Source: Salvelinus alpinus
Lineage: Eukaryota > Chordata > Actinopteri > Salmoniformes > Salmonidae
NCBI RefSeq assembly: GCF_045679555.1
Contig: NC_092087.1
Coordinates: 87,396,861-87,460,860, forward strand
DNA length: 64,000 nt
Direction of reading: 5' to 3'
Below the pieces are notes generated by a model. That model made no database searches. It saw only the letters and a program-made list of their open reading frames with translations, and was not told where the DNA came from. The position numbers were made by a program, and so were the translations under genes. Shown piece by piece: positions 11,477 through 25,700 of this stretch. Each line of letters starts with the position of its first letter. Position 1 is the first letter of the stretch.

Positions 11477-12260
11477 CTGTTGAACTGAAAAGAGTAGGAT
11501 AGATAGAGAACCACTACCAGACAGGTATTAACCTGCTGAACTGAAAAGAGTAGAATAGATAGAGAACCACTACCAGACAGGTATTAACCTGCTGAACTGA
11601 AAAGAGTAGGATAGATAGAGAACCAGTACCAGACAGGTATTAACCTGCTGAACTGAAAAGAGTAGGATAGATAGAGAACCACTACCAGACAGGTATGAAC
11701 CCTGTTGAACTGAAAAGAGTAGGATAGATAGAGAACCACTACCAGACAGGTATTAACCTGCTGAACTGAAAAGAGTAGAATAGATAGAGAACCACTACCA
11801 GACAGGTATTAACCTGCTGAACTGAAAAGAGTAGGATAGATAGAGAACCACTACCAGACAGGTATTAACCTGTTGAACTGAAAAGAGTAGGATAGATAGA
11901 GAACCACTACCAGACAGGTATTAACCTGCTGAACTGAAAAGAGTAGGATAGATAGAGAACCACTACCAGACAGGTATTAACCTGCTGAACTGAAAAGAGT
12001 AGGATAGATAGAGAACCACTACCAGACAGGTATTAACCTGTTGAACTGAAAAGAGTAGGATAGATAGAGAACCACTACCAGACAGGTATTAACCTGCTGA
12101 ACTGAAAAGAGTAGAATAGATAGAGAACCACTACCAGACAGGTATTAACCTGCTGAACTGAAAAGAGTAGAATAGATAGAGAACCACTACCAGACAGGTA
12201 TTAACCTGCTGAACTGAAAAGAGTAGAATAGATAGAGAACCACTACCAGACAGGTATTAA
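11477..12260. repeat. 56-bp minisatellite, left block
   Basis: About 14 units of 56 bp containing CTGAACTGAAAAGAGTAGGA, TAGATAGAGAACCACTACC and AGACAGGTATTAAC. It starts at the gap and stops at a TTAA where a piggyBac-type element is inserted. The same array resumes at 13733. Confidence 0.97.
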
Positions 12261-13732
12261 AACTTCTTAAGGACAGGGGGTGCTGTTTTCACTTTGGGGG
12301 AAAATCGTATCCAATTTAAACGGCCTCGTACTCAATTCTTTCTCGTACAATATGCATATTATTATTACTATTGGATAGAAAACACTCTCTAGTTTCTAAA
12401 ACCGTTTGAATTATTTCTCTAAGTGAAACAGAACTCTTTTTACAGCCCATTTCCTATCCGGAAGTGAGATTTCAAAAAAGCGAGGTCTCTCTTCAAGAGC
12501 TTGTCTATAAAAGGGCATGTCACTTATGACTGTAGAAACACGTCATACACCTTCCCCTGGGTGTCATGCGGAAGTGAGAGCAGAAATGACTTGATTATCT
12601 CGTTCTGGGATTGAATACAACCTCTTGGAGTGAGAGGTCCGCCATTATTTTTTTTTGGAAGACGCGAAGTTGGACCTGGAATCGCCTCCTGGAAAACCGT
12701 CGTTATAGGTGAATATGATCTCCGGCTTCGATTTTATTTGATACATGTCACAATATCATCCTAAAGTATGTTTTTTCAATATAGTTTAATTATATTATTG
12801 ACATTTATTCGGGACTTTAGACGTGATACGTTGGAGGAATTTGTTCAAGAAGGAGAGGTTAGCGCCGCGCGGCCAGTGTGCTTGCTAATTCAAGAGGGAA
12901 ATAGTTCGTTCTGGGTCCAAACAAAGACGGTTCTGAACAAAGGACCCCTTGTACAACATTCTGATGGAAGATCAACAAAGATAAGGACAAAATTTGGGAT
13001 GCTATTTCATATATCTGTCGAACTGTGCTATCGCTACCGTTTGTCTTGAATCAATGCTGCTGTGTGTTAGCTATTGTAGTAAGCTAATATAACGATATAT
13101 TGTGTTTTCGCTGTAAAACACTTCAAAAATCGGAAATATTGGCTGTATTCACAAGATCTTTGTCTTTCATTTGCTATCCACCATATATTTCTCTGAAATG
13201 TTTTATGATGAGTAATTAGGTAGTTGACGTTGGTGTCTGTATTTACTCTGGCTACTCCCGTGCTATTTCTGACTGTAGCTATGATGGTAGCTATGATGGT
13301 AGCAGTAATGTAAAACTGATTTATAGCTCAAATATGCAAATTTTTTGAACAAAACATAGATTTATTGTGTAACATGTTATAGGACTGTCATCTGAGGGAG
13401 TTGTTTCTAGGTTAGTTAGGTTGGTTCTAGGTTAGTTAGGTTGGCTTTGTGCATGCTACCTGCATGCTACCGGTGCTGTGAAAAATGTCTGTCCTCTTTT
13501 GTATTTGGTGGTGAGCTAACATAAATATACGTGGTGTTTTTGCTGTAATACATTTAAAAAATCGGACATGTTGGCTGGATTCACAAGATGTTTATCTTTC
13601 AAATGCTGTATTGGACTTGTTAATGTGTGAAAGTGAAATATTTCAAAAAAATAAATAATTGAATTTCCCGCTCTGCCTTTTCAGTGGAATGTGGGAGGAG
13701 TTCCGCTAGCGGAACCCTGTCCTAGACAGGTT
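12261..13732. mobile_element. piggyBac-type non-autonomous element with TTAA duplication
   Basis: This 1,472-bp unit sits inside the minisatellite. TTAA flanks it at 12257-12260 and 13733-13736, and the repeat monomer reads through correctly if the element and one TTAA are removed. Its ends are imperfect inverted repeats: AACTTCTTAAGGACAGGG on the left against AACCTGTCTAGGACAGGG as the reverse complement of the right end, 14 of 18 matching. TTAA duplication is the hallmark of piggyBac transposition. It encodes no transposase; the longest open frame (93 codons, 12768-13049) has no recognisable domain. A related, internally deleted copy lies at 55878-56570 in opposite orientation. Confidence 0.85.
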
Positions 13733-16700
13733 TTAACCTGCTGAACTGAAAAGAGTAGGATAGATAGAGAACCACTACCAGACAGGTATTAACCTGCTGA
13801 ACTGAAAAGAGTAGGATAGATAGAGAACCCCTACCAGACAGGTATTAACCTGTTGAACTGAAAAGAGTAGAATAGATAGAGAACCACTACCAGACAGGTA
13901 TTAACCTGCTGAACTGAAAAGAGTAGGATAGATAGAGAACCACTACCAGACAGGTATTAACCTGCTGAACTGAAAATAGTAGAATAGATAGAGAACCAGT
14001 ACCAGACAGGTATTAACCTGCTGAACTGAAAAGAGTAGAATAGATAGAGAACCACTACCAGACAGGTATTAACCCTTTAGAACTGAAAAGAGTAGGATAG
14101 ATAGAGAACCACTACCAGACAGGTATTAACCTGCTGAACTGAAAAGAGTAGGATAGATAGAGAACCACTACCAGACAGGTGTTAACCTGCTGAACTGAAA
14201 AGAGTAGGATAGATAGAGAACCACTACCAGACAGGTATTAACCTGCTGAACTGAAAAGAGTAGGATAGATAGAGAACCACTACCAGACAGGTATTAACCT
14301 GCTGAACTGAAAAGAGTAGGATAGATAGAGAACCACTACCAGACAGGTATTAACCTGCTGAACTGAAAAGAGTAGGATAGATAGAGAACCCCTACCAGAC
14401 AGGTATTAACCTGTTGAACTGAAAAGAGTAGAATAGATAGAGAACCACTACCAGACAGGTATTAACCTGCTGAACTGAAAAGAGTAGGATAGATAGAGAA
14501 CCCCTACCAGACAGGTATTAACCTGTTGAACTGAAAAGAGTAGAATAGATAGAGAACCACTACCAGACAGGTATTAACCTGCTGAACTGAAAAGAGTAGG
14601 ATAGATAGAGAACCACTACCAGACAGGTATTAACCTGCTGAACTGAAAAGAGTAGGATAGATAGAGAACCAGTACCAGACAGGTATTAACCTGCTGAACT
14701 GAAAAGAGTAGAATAGATAGAGAACCACTACCAGACAGATATTAACCCTTTAGAACTGAAAAGAGTAGGATAGATAGAGAACCACTACCAGACAGGTATT
14801 AACCTGCTGAACTGAAAAGAGTAGAATAGATAGAGAACCACTACCAGACAGGTATTAACCTGCTGAACTGAAAAGAGTAGAATAGATAGAGAACCAGTAC
14901 CAGACAGGTATTAACCCTGTTGAACTGAAAAGAGTAGAATAGATAGAGAACCACTACCAGACAGGTATTAACCTGCTGAACTGAAAAGAGTAGGATAGAT
15001 AGAGAACCACTACCAGACAGGTATTAACCTGCTGAACTGAAAAGAGTAGGATAGATAGAGAACCAGTACCAGACAGGTATTAACCTGCTGAACTGAAAAG
15101 AGTAGAATAGATAGAGAACCACTACCAGACAGATATTAACCCTTTAGAACTGAAAAGAGTAGGATAGATAGAGAACCACTACCAGACAGGTATTAACCTG
15201 CTGAACTGAAAAGAGTAGAATAGATAGAGAACCACTACCAGACAGGTATTAACCTGCTGAACTGAAAAGAGTAGAATAGATAGAGAACCACTACCAGACA
15301 GGTATTAACCTGCTGAACTGAAAAGAGTAGGATAGATAGAGAACCACTACCAGACAGGTACCAGACAGGTATTAACCTGCTGAACTGAAAAGAGTAGAAT
15401 AGATAGAGAACCACTACCAGACAGGTATTAACCTGCTGAACTGAAAAGAGTAGGATAGATAGAGAACCACTACCAGACAGGTATTAACCTGCTGAACTGA
15501 AAAGAGTAGAATAGATAGAGAACCACTACCAGACAGGTATTAACCTGCTGAACTGAAAAGAGTAGAATAGATAGAGAACCACTACCAGACAGGTATTAAC
15601 CTGCTGAACTGAAAAGAGTAGGATAGATAGAGAACCACTACCAGACAGGTATTAACCTGCTGAACTGAAAAGAGTAGAATAGATAGAGAACCACTACCAG
15701 ACAGGTATTAACCTGCTGAACTGAAAAGAGTAGGATAGATAGAGAACCACTACCAGACAGGTATTAACCTGCTGAACTGAAAAGAGTAGAATAGATAGAG
15801 AACCACTACCAGACAGGTATTAACCTGCTGAACTGAAAAGAGTAGAATAGATAGAGAACCACTACCAGACAGGTATTAACCTGCTGAACTGAAAAGAGTA
15901 GGATAGATAGAGAACCACTACCAGACAGGTATTAACCTGCTGAACTGAAAAGAGTAGAATAGATAGAGAACCACTACCAGACAGGTATTAACCTGCTGAA
16001 CTGAAAAGAGTAGAATAGATAGAGAACCAGTACCAGACAGGTATTAACCTGCTGAACTGAAAAGAGTAGAATAGATAGAGAACCACTACCAGACAGGTAT
16101 TAACCTGCTGAACTGAAAAGAGTAGGATAGATAGAGAACCACTACCAGACAGGTATTAACCTGCTGAACTGAAAAGAGTAGGATAGATAGAGAACCACTA
16201 CCAGACAGGTATTAACCTGCTGAACTGAAAAGAGTAGGATAGATAGAGAACCACTACCAGACAGGTATTAACCTGCTGAACTGAAAAGAGTAGGATAGAT
16301 AGAGAACCACTACCAGACAGGTATTAACCTGCTGAACTGAAAAGAGTAGGATAGATAGAGAACCACTACCAGACAGGTATTAACCTGCTGAACTGAAAAG
16401 AGTAGAATAGATAGAGAACCACTACCAGACAGGTATTAACCTGCTGAACTGAAAAGAGTAGGATAGATCGAGAACCACTACCAGACAGGTATTAACCTGC
16501 TGAACTGAAAAGAGTAGGATAGATAGAGAACCACTACCAGACAGGTATTAACCTGCTGAACTGAAAAGAGTAGGATAGATAGAGAACCACTACCAGACAG
16601 GTATTAACCTGCTGAACTGAAAAGAGTAGGATAGATAGAGAACCACTACCAGACAGGTATTAACCTGCTGAACTGAAAAGAGTAGGATAGATAGAGAACC

Positions 16701-19700
16701 ACTACCAGACAGGTATTAACCTGCTGAACTGAAAAGAGTAGGATAGATAGAGAACCACTACCAGACAGGTATTAACCCTGTTGAACTGAAAAGAGTAGGA
16801 TAGATAGAGAACCAGTACCAGACAGGTATTAACCTGCTGAACTGAAAAGAGTAGGATAGATAGAGAACCACTACCAGACAGGTGTTAACCTGCTGAACTG
16901 AAAAGAGTAGGATAGATAGAGAACCACTACCAGACAGGTACCAGACAGGTATTAACCTGCTGAACTGAAAAGAGTAGAATAGATAGAGAACCACTACCAG
17001 ACAGGTATTAACCTGCTGAACTGAAAAGAGTAGGATAGATAGAGAACCACTACCAGACAGGTATTAACACTTTAGAACTGAAAAGAGTAGAATAGATAGA
17101 GTACCACTACCAGACAGGTATTAACCTGCTGAACTGAAAAGAGTAGGATAGATAGAGAACCACTACCAGACAGGTATTAACCTGCTGAACTGAAAAGAGT
17201 AGAATAGATAGAGAACCACTACCAGACAGGTATTAACCTGTTGAACTGAAAAGAGTAGGATAGATAGAGAACCACTACCAGACAGGTATTAACCCTGTTG
17301 AACTGAAAAGAGTAGAATAGATAGAGAACCACTACCAGACAGGTATTAACCTGCTGAACTGAAAAGAGTAGGATAGATAGAGAACCACTACCAGACAGGT
17401 ATTAACCTGCTGAACTGAAAAGAGTAGGATAGATAGAGAACCACTACCAGACAGGTATTAACCTGCTGAACTGAAAAGAGTAGGATAGATAGAGAACCAG
17501 TACCAGACAGGTATTAACCTGCTGAACTGAAAAGAGTAGGATAGATAGAGAACCACTACCAGACAGGTATTAACCTGCTGAACTGAAAAGAGTAGGATAG
17601 ATAGAGAACCACTACCAGACAGGTATTAACCCTGTTGAACTGAAAAGAGTAGGATAGATAGAGAACCACTACCAGACAGGTATTAACCTGCTGAACTGAA
17701 AAGAGTAGGATAGATAGAGAACCACTACCAGACAGGTATTAACCTGCTGAACTGAAAAGAGTAGGATAGATAGAGAACCAGTACCAGACAGGTATTAACC
17801 TGCTGAACTGAAAAGAGTAGGATAGATAGAGAACCACTACCAGACAGGTATTAACCTGCTGAACTGAAAAGAGTAGGACAGATAGAGAACCACTACCAGA
17901 CAGGTATTAACCTGCTGAACTGAAAAGAGTAGAATAGATAGAGAACCACTACCAGACAGGTATTAACCTGCTGAACTGAAAAGAGTAGGATAGATAGAGA
18001 ACCAGTACCAGACAGGTATTAACCTGCTGAACTGAAAAGAGTAGGATAGATAGAGAACCAGTACCAGACAGGTATTAACCTGCTGAACTGAAAAGAGTAG
18101 GACAGATAGAGAACCACTACCAGACAGGTATTAACCTGCTGAACTGAAAAGAGTAGAATAGATAGAGAACCACTACCAGACAGGTATTAACCTGCTGAAC
18201 TGAAAAGAGTAGAATAGATAGAGAACCACTACCAGACAGGTATTAACCTGCTGAACTGAAAAGAGTAGAATAGACAGAGAACCACTACCAGACAGGTATT
18301 AACCTGCTGAACTGAAAAGAGTAGGATAGATAGAGAACCACTACCAGACAGGTATTAACCTGCTGAACTGAAAAGAGTAGGATAGATAGAGAACCACTAC
18401 CAGACAGGTATTAACCTGCTGAACTGAAAAGAGTAGGATAGATAGAGAACCACTACCAGACAGGTACCAGACAGGTATTAACCTGCTGAACTGAAAAGAG
18501 TAGAATAGATAGAGAACCACTACCAGACAGGTATTAACCTGCTGAACTGAAAAGAGTAGGATAGATAGAGAACCACTACCAGACAGGTATTAACCTGCTG
18601 AACTGAAAAGAGTAGGATAGATAGAGAACCACTACCAGACAGGTATTAACCTGCTGAACTGAAAAGAGTAGGATAGATAGAGAACCACTACCAGACAGGT
18701 ACCAGACAGGTATTAACCTGCTGAACTGAAAAGAGTAGGATAGATAGAGAACCACTACCAGACAGGTATTAACCTGCTGAACTGAAAAGAGTAGGATAGA
18801 TAGAGAACCCCTACCAGACAGGTATTAACCTGTTGAACTGAAAAGAGTAGAATAGATAGAGAACCACTACCAGACAGGTATTAACCTGCTGAACTGAAAA
18901 GAGTAGGATAGATAGAGAACCACTACCAGACAGGTACCAGACAGGTATTAACCTGCTGAACTGAAAAGAGTAGGATAGATAGAGAACCACTACCAGACAG
19001 GTATTAACCTGCTGAACTGAAAAGAGTAGGATAGATAGAGAACCCCTACCAGACAGGTATTAACCTGTTGAACTGAAAAGAGTAGAATAGATAGAGAACC
19101 ACTACCAGACAGGTATTAACCTGCTGAACTGAAAAGAGTAGGATAGATAGAGAACCACTACCAGACAGGTACCAGACAGGTATTAACCTGCTGAACTGAA
19201 AAGAGTAGAATAGATAGAGAACCACTACCAGACAGGTATTAACCTGCTGAACTGAAAAGAGTAGGATAGATAGAGAACCACTACCAGACAGGTATTAACC
19301 TGCTGAACTGAAAAGAGTAGGATAGATAGAGAACCACTACCAGACAGGTATTAACCTGCTGAACTGAAAAGAGTAGGATAGATAGAGAACCACTACCAGA
19401 CAGGTATTAACCCTGTTGAACTGAAAAGAGTAGAATAGATAGAGAACCACTACCAGACAGGTATTAACCTGCTGAACTGAAAAGAGTAGAATAGATAGAG
19501 AACCACTACCAGACAGGTATTAACCTGCTGAACTGAAAAGAGTAGGATAGATAGAGAACCACTACCAGACAGGTATTAACCTGCTGAACTGAAAAGAGTA
19601 GGATAGATAGAGAACCACTACCAGACAGGTATTAACCTGCTGAACTGAAAAGAGTAGGATAGATAGAGAACCAGTACCAGACAGGTATTAACCTGCTGAA

Positions 19701-22700
19701 CTGAAAAGAGTAGGATAGATAGAGAACCACTACCAGACAGGTATTAACCTGCTGAACTGAAAAGAGTAGGATAGATAGAGAACCAGTACCAGACAGGTAT
19801 TAACCTGCTGAACTGAAAAGAGTAGGATAGATAGAGAACCACTACCAGACAGGTATTAACCTGCTGAACTGAAAAGAGTAGAATAGATAGAGAACCACTA
19901 CCAGACAGGTATTAACCTGCTGAACTGAAAAGAGTAGGATAGATAGAGAACCAGTACCAGACAGGTATTAACCTGCTGAACTGAAAAGAGTAGAATAGAT
20001 AGAGAACCACTACCAGACAGGTATTAACCTGCTGAACTGAAAAGAGTAGGATAGATAGAGAACCACTACCAGACAGGTATTAACCTGCTGAACTGAAAAG
20101 AGTAGGATAGATAGAGAACCACTACCAGACAGGTATTAACCTGCTGAACTGAAAAGAGTAGGATAGATAGAGAACCACTACCAGACAGGTATTAACCCTG
20201 TTGAACTGAAAAGAGTAGAATAGATAGAGAACCACTACCAGACAGGTATTAACCTGCTGAACTGAAAAGAGTAGGATAGATAGAGAACCACTACCAGACA
20301 GGTATTAACCTGCTGAACTGAAAAGAGTAGGATAGATAGAGAACCACTACCAGACAGGTATTAACCTGCTGAACTGAAAAGAGTAGGATAGATAGAGAAC
20401 CAGTACCAGACAGGTATTAACCTGCTGAACTGAAAAGAGTAGGATAGATAGAGAACCACTACCAGACAGGTATTAACCTGCTGAACTGAAAAGAGTAGGA
20501 TAGATAGAGAACCAGTACCAGACAGGTATTAACCTGCTGAACTGAAAAGAGTAGGATAGATAGAGAACCACTACCAGACAGGTATTAACCTGCTGAACTG
20601 AAAAGAGTAGGACAGATAGAGAACCACTACCAGACAGGTATTAACCTGCTGAACTGAAAAGAGTAGAATAGATAGAGAACCACTACCAGACAGGTATTAA
20701 CCTGCTGAACTGAAAAGAGTAGGATAGATAGAGAACCAGTACCAGACAGGTATTAACCTGCTGAACTGAAAAGAGTAGGATAGATAGAGAACCAGTACCA
20801 GACAGGTATTAACCTGCTGAACTGAAAAGAGTAGGATAGATAGAGAACCACTACCAGACAGGTATTAACCTGCTGAACTGAAAAGAGTAGGATAGATAGA
20901 GAACCACTACCAGACAGGTATTAACCTGCTGAACTGAAAAGAGTAGGATAGATAGAGAACCACTACCAGACAGGTATTAACCTGTTGAACTGAAAAGAGT
21001 AGGATAGATAGAGAACCACTACCAGACAGGTATTAACCTGCTGAACTGAAAAGAGTAGGATAGATAGAGAACCACTACCAGACAGGTATTAACCTGCTGA
21101 ACTGAAAAGAGTAGGATAGATAGAGAACCACTACCAGACAGGTATTAACCTGCTGAACTGAAAAGAGTAGGATAGATAGAGAACCACTACCAGACAGGTA
21201 CCAGACAGGTATTAACCTGCTGAACTGAAAAGAGTAGAATAGATAGAGAACCACTACCAGACAGGTATTAACCTGCTGAACTGAAAAGAGTAGGATAGAT
21301 AGAGAACCACTACCAGACAGGTATTAACCTGCTGAACTGAAAAGAGTAGGATAGATAGAGAACCACTACCAGACAGGTACCAGACAGGTATTAACCTGCT
21401 GAACTGAAAAGAGTAGAATAGATAGAGAACCACTACCAGACAGGTATTAACCTGCTGAACTGAAAAGAGTAGGATAGATAGAGAACCACTACCAGACAGG
21501 TATTAACCTGCTGAACTGAAAAGAGTAGAATAGATAGAGAACCACTACCAGACAGGTATTAACCTGCTGAACTGAAAAGAGTAGGATAGATAGAGAACCA
21601 CTACCAGACAGGTATTAACCTGCTGAACTGAAAAGAGTAGGATAGATAGAGAACCACTACCAGACAGGTATTAACCTGCTGAACTGAAAAGAGTAGGATA
21701 GATAGAGAACCACTACCAGACAGGTATTAACCTGCTGAACTGAAAAGAGTAGGATAGATAGAGAACCACTACCAGACAGGTATTAACCTGCTGAACTGAA
21801 AAGAGTAGGATAGATAGAGAACCACTACCAGACAGGTATTAACCTGCTGAACTGAAAAGAGTAGAATAGATAGAGAACCACTACCAGACAGGTATTAACC
21901 TGCTGAACTGAAAAGAGTAGGATAGATAGAGAACCACTACCAGACAGGTATTAACCTGCTGAACTGAAAAGAGTAGGATAGATAGAGAACCACTACCAGA
22001 CAGGTATTAACCTGCTGAACTGAAAAGAGTAGGATAGATAGAGAACCACTACCAGACAGGTACCAGACAGGTATTAACCTGCTGAACTGAAAAGAGTAGA
22101 ATAGATAGAGAACCACTACCAGACAGGTATTAACCTGCTGAACTGAAAAGAGTAGGATAGATAGAGAACCACTACCAGACAGGTATTAACCTGCTGAACT
22201 GAAAAGAGTAGGATAGATAGAGAACCACTACCAGACAGGTATTAACCTGCTGAACTGAAAAGAGTAGGATAGATAAAGGACCACTACCAGACAGGTATTA
22301 ACCTGCTGAACTGAAAAGAGTAGGATAGATAGAGAACCACTACCAGACAGGTATTAACCTGCTGAACTGAAAAGAGTAGGATAGATAGAGAACCACTACC
22401 AGACAGGTATTAACCCTGTTGAACTGAAAAGAGTAGAATAGATAGAGAACCACTACCAGACAGGTATTAACCTGCTGAACTGAAAAGAGTAGGATAGATA
22501 GAGAACCACTACCAGACAGGTATTAACCTGCTGAACTGAAAAGAGTAGGATAGATAGAGAACCAGTACCAGACAGGTATTAACCTGCTGAACTGAAAAGA
22601 GTAGAATAGATAGAGAACCACTACCAGACAGGTATTAACCTGCTGAACTGAAAAGAGTAGGATAGATAGAGAACCACTACCAGACAGGTATTAACCTGCT

Positions 22701-25700
22701 GAACTGAAAAGAGTAGGATAGATAGAGAACCACTACCAGACAGGTATTAACCTGCTGAACTGAAAAGAGTAGAATAGATAGAGAACCACTACCAGACAGG
22801 TATTAACCTGCTGAACTGAAAAGAGTAGGATAGATAGAGAACCACTACCAGACAGGTATTAACCTGCTGAACTGAAAAGAGTAGGATAGATAGAGAACCA
22901 CTACCAGACAGGTATTAACCTGCTGAACTGAAAAGAGTAGGATAGATAGAGAACCACTACCAGACAGGTATTAACCCTGTTGAACTGAAAAGAGTAGAAT
23001 AGATAGAGAACCACTACCAGACAGGTGTTAACCTGCTGAACTGAAAAGAGTAGGATAGATAGAGAACCACTACCAGACAGGTATTAACCTGCTGAACTGA
23101 AAAGAGTAGGATAGATAGAGAACCACTACCAGACAGGTGTTAACCTGCTGAACTGAAAAGAGTAGAATAGATAGAGAACCACTACCAGACAGGTATTAAC
23201 CTGCTGAACTGAAAAGAGTAGAATAGATAGAGAACCAGTACCAGACAGGTATTAACCTGCTGAACTGAAAAGAGTAGGATAGATAGAGAACCACTACCAG
23301 ACAGGTATTAACCTGCTGAACTGAAAAGAGTAGGATAGATAGAGAACCAGTACCAGACAGGTATTAACCTGCTGAACTGAAAAGAGTAGGATAGATAGAG
23401 AACCACTACTAGACAGGTATTAACCTGCTGAACTGAAAAGAGTAGAATAGATAGAGAACCACTACCAGACAGGTATTAACCTGCTGAACTGAAAAGAGTA
23501 GGATAGATAGAGAACCACTACCAGACAGGTATTAACCTGCTGAACTGAAAAGAGTAGAATAGATAGAGAACCAGTACCAGACAGGTATCAACCTGTTGAA
23601 CTGAAAAGAGTAGGATAGATAGAGAACCACTACCAGACAGGTATTAACCTGCTGAACTGAAAAGAGTAGAATAGATAGAGAACCACTACCAGACAGGTAT
23701 TAACCTGCTGAACTGAAAAGAGTAGGATAGATAGAGAACCACTACCAGACAGGTATTAACCTGCTGAACTGAAAAGAGTAGAATAGATAGAGAACCACTA
23801 CCAGACAGGTATTAACCTGCTGAACTGAAAAGAGTAGGATAGATAGAGAACCACTACCAGACAGGTATTAACCTGCTGAACTGAAAAGAGTAGGATAGAT
23901 AGAGAACCACTACCAGACAGGTATTAACCTGCTGAACTGAAAAGAGTAGGATAGATAGAGAACCAGTACCAGACAGGTATTAACCTGCTGAACTGAAAAG
24001 AGTAGGATAGATAGAGAACCACTACCAGACAGGTATTAACCCTTTAGAACTGAAAAGAGTAGGATAGATAGAGAACCACTACCAGACAGGTATTAACCTG
24101 CTGAACTGAAAAGAGTAGAATAGATAGAGAACCACTACCAGACAGGTATTAACCTGCTGAACTGAAAAGAGTAGGATAGATAGAGAACCACTACCAGACA
24201 GGTATTAACCTGCTGAACTGAAAAGAGTAGGATAGATAGAGAACCACTACCAGACAGGTATTAACCTGCTGCACTGAAAAGAGTAGGATAGATAGAGAAC
24301 CACTACCAGACAGGTATTAACCTGCTGAACTGAAAAGAGTAGGATAGATAGAGAACCACTACCAGACAGGTATTAACCTGCTGAACTGAAAAGAGTAGAA
24401 TAGATAGAGAACCACTACCAGACAGGTATTAACCTGCTGAACTGAAAAGAGTAGAATAGATAGAGAACCAGTACCAGACAGGTATTAACCTGCTGAACTG
24501 AAAAGAGTAGAATAGATAGAGAACCACTACCAGACAGGTATTAACCTGCTGAACTGAAAAGAGTAGAATAGATAGAGAACCAGTACCAGACAGGTATTAA
24601 CCTGCTGAACTGAAAAGAGTAGGATAGATAGAGAACCACTACCAGACAGGTATTAACCTGCTGAACTGAAAAGAGTAGGATAGATAGAGAACCAGTACCA
24701 GACAGGTATTAACCTGCTGAACTGAAAAGAGTAGGATAGATAGAGAACCACTACCAGACAGGTATTAACCTGCTGAACTGAAAAGAGTAGGATAGATAGA
24801 GAACCACTACCAGACAGGTATTAACCTGCTGAACTGAAAAGAGTAGAATAGATAGAGAACCAGTACCAGACAGGTATCAACCTGTTGAACTGAAAAGAGT
24901 AGGATAGATAGAGAACCAGTACCAGACAGGTATTAACCTGCTGAACTGAAAAGAGTAGGATAGATAGAGAACCACTACCAGACAGGTATTAACCTGCTGA
25001 ACTGAAAAGAGTAGGATAGATAGAGAACCACTACCAGACAGGTATTAACCTGCTGAACTGAAAAGAGTAGAATAGATAGAGAACCACTACCAGACAGGTA
25101 TTAACCTGCTGAACTGAAAAGAGTAGGATAGATAGAGAACCACTACCAGACAGGTATTAACCTGCTGAACTGAAAAGAGTAGGATAGATAGAGAACCACT
25201 ACCAGACAGGTATTAACCTGCTGAACTGAAAAGAGTAGGATAGATAGAGAACCACTACCAGACAGGTATTAACCTGCTGAACTGAAAAGAGTAGGATAGA
25301 TAGAGAACCACTACCAGACAGGTATTAACCTGCTGAACTGAAAAGAGTAGGATAGATAGAGAACCAGTACCAGACAGGTATTAACCTGCTGAACTGAAAA
25401 GAGTAGAATAGATAGAGAACCACTACCAGACAGGTATTAACCTGCTGAACTGAAAAGAGTAGGATAGATAGAGAACCAGTACCAGACAGGTATTAACCTG
25501 CTGAACTGAAAAGAGTAGGATAGATAGAGAACCAGTACCAGACAGGTATTAACCCTGTTGAACTGAAAAGAGTAGGATAGATAGAGAACCACTACCAGAC
25601 AGGTATTAACCCTTTAGAACTGAAAAGAGTAGGATAGATAGAGAACCACTACCAGACAGGTATTAACCTGCTGAACTGAAAAGAGTAGGATAGATAGAGA

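Noticed and set aside
12768..13049. 93-codon open frame inside the piggyBac-type element
   Set aside because: Too short for a transposase and has no recognisable DDE motifs. The element appears non-autonomous.
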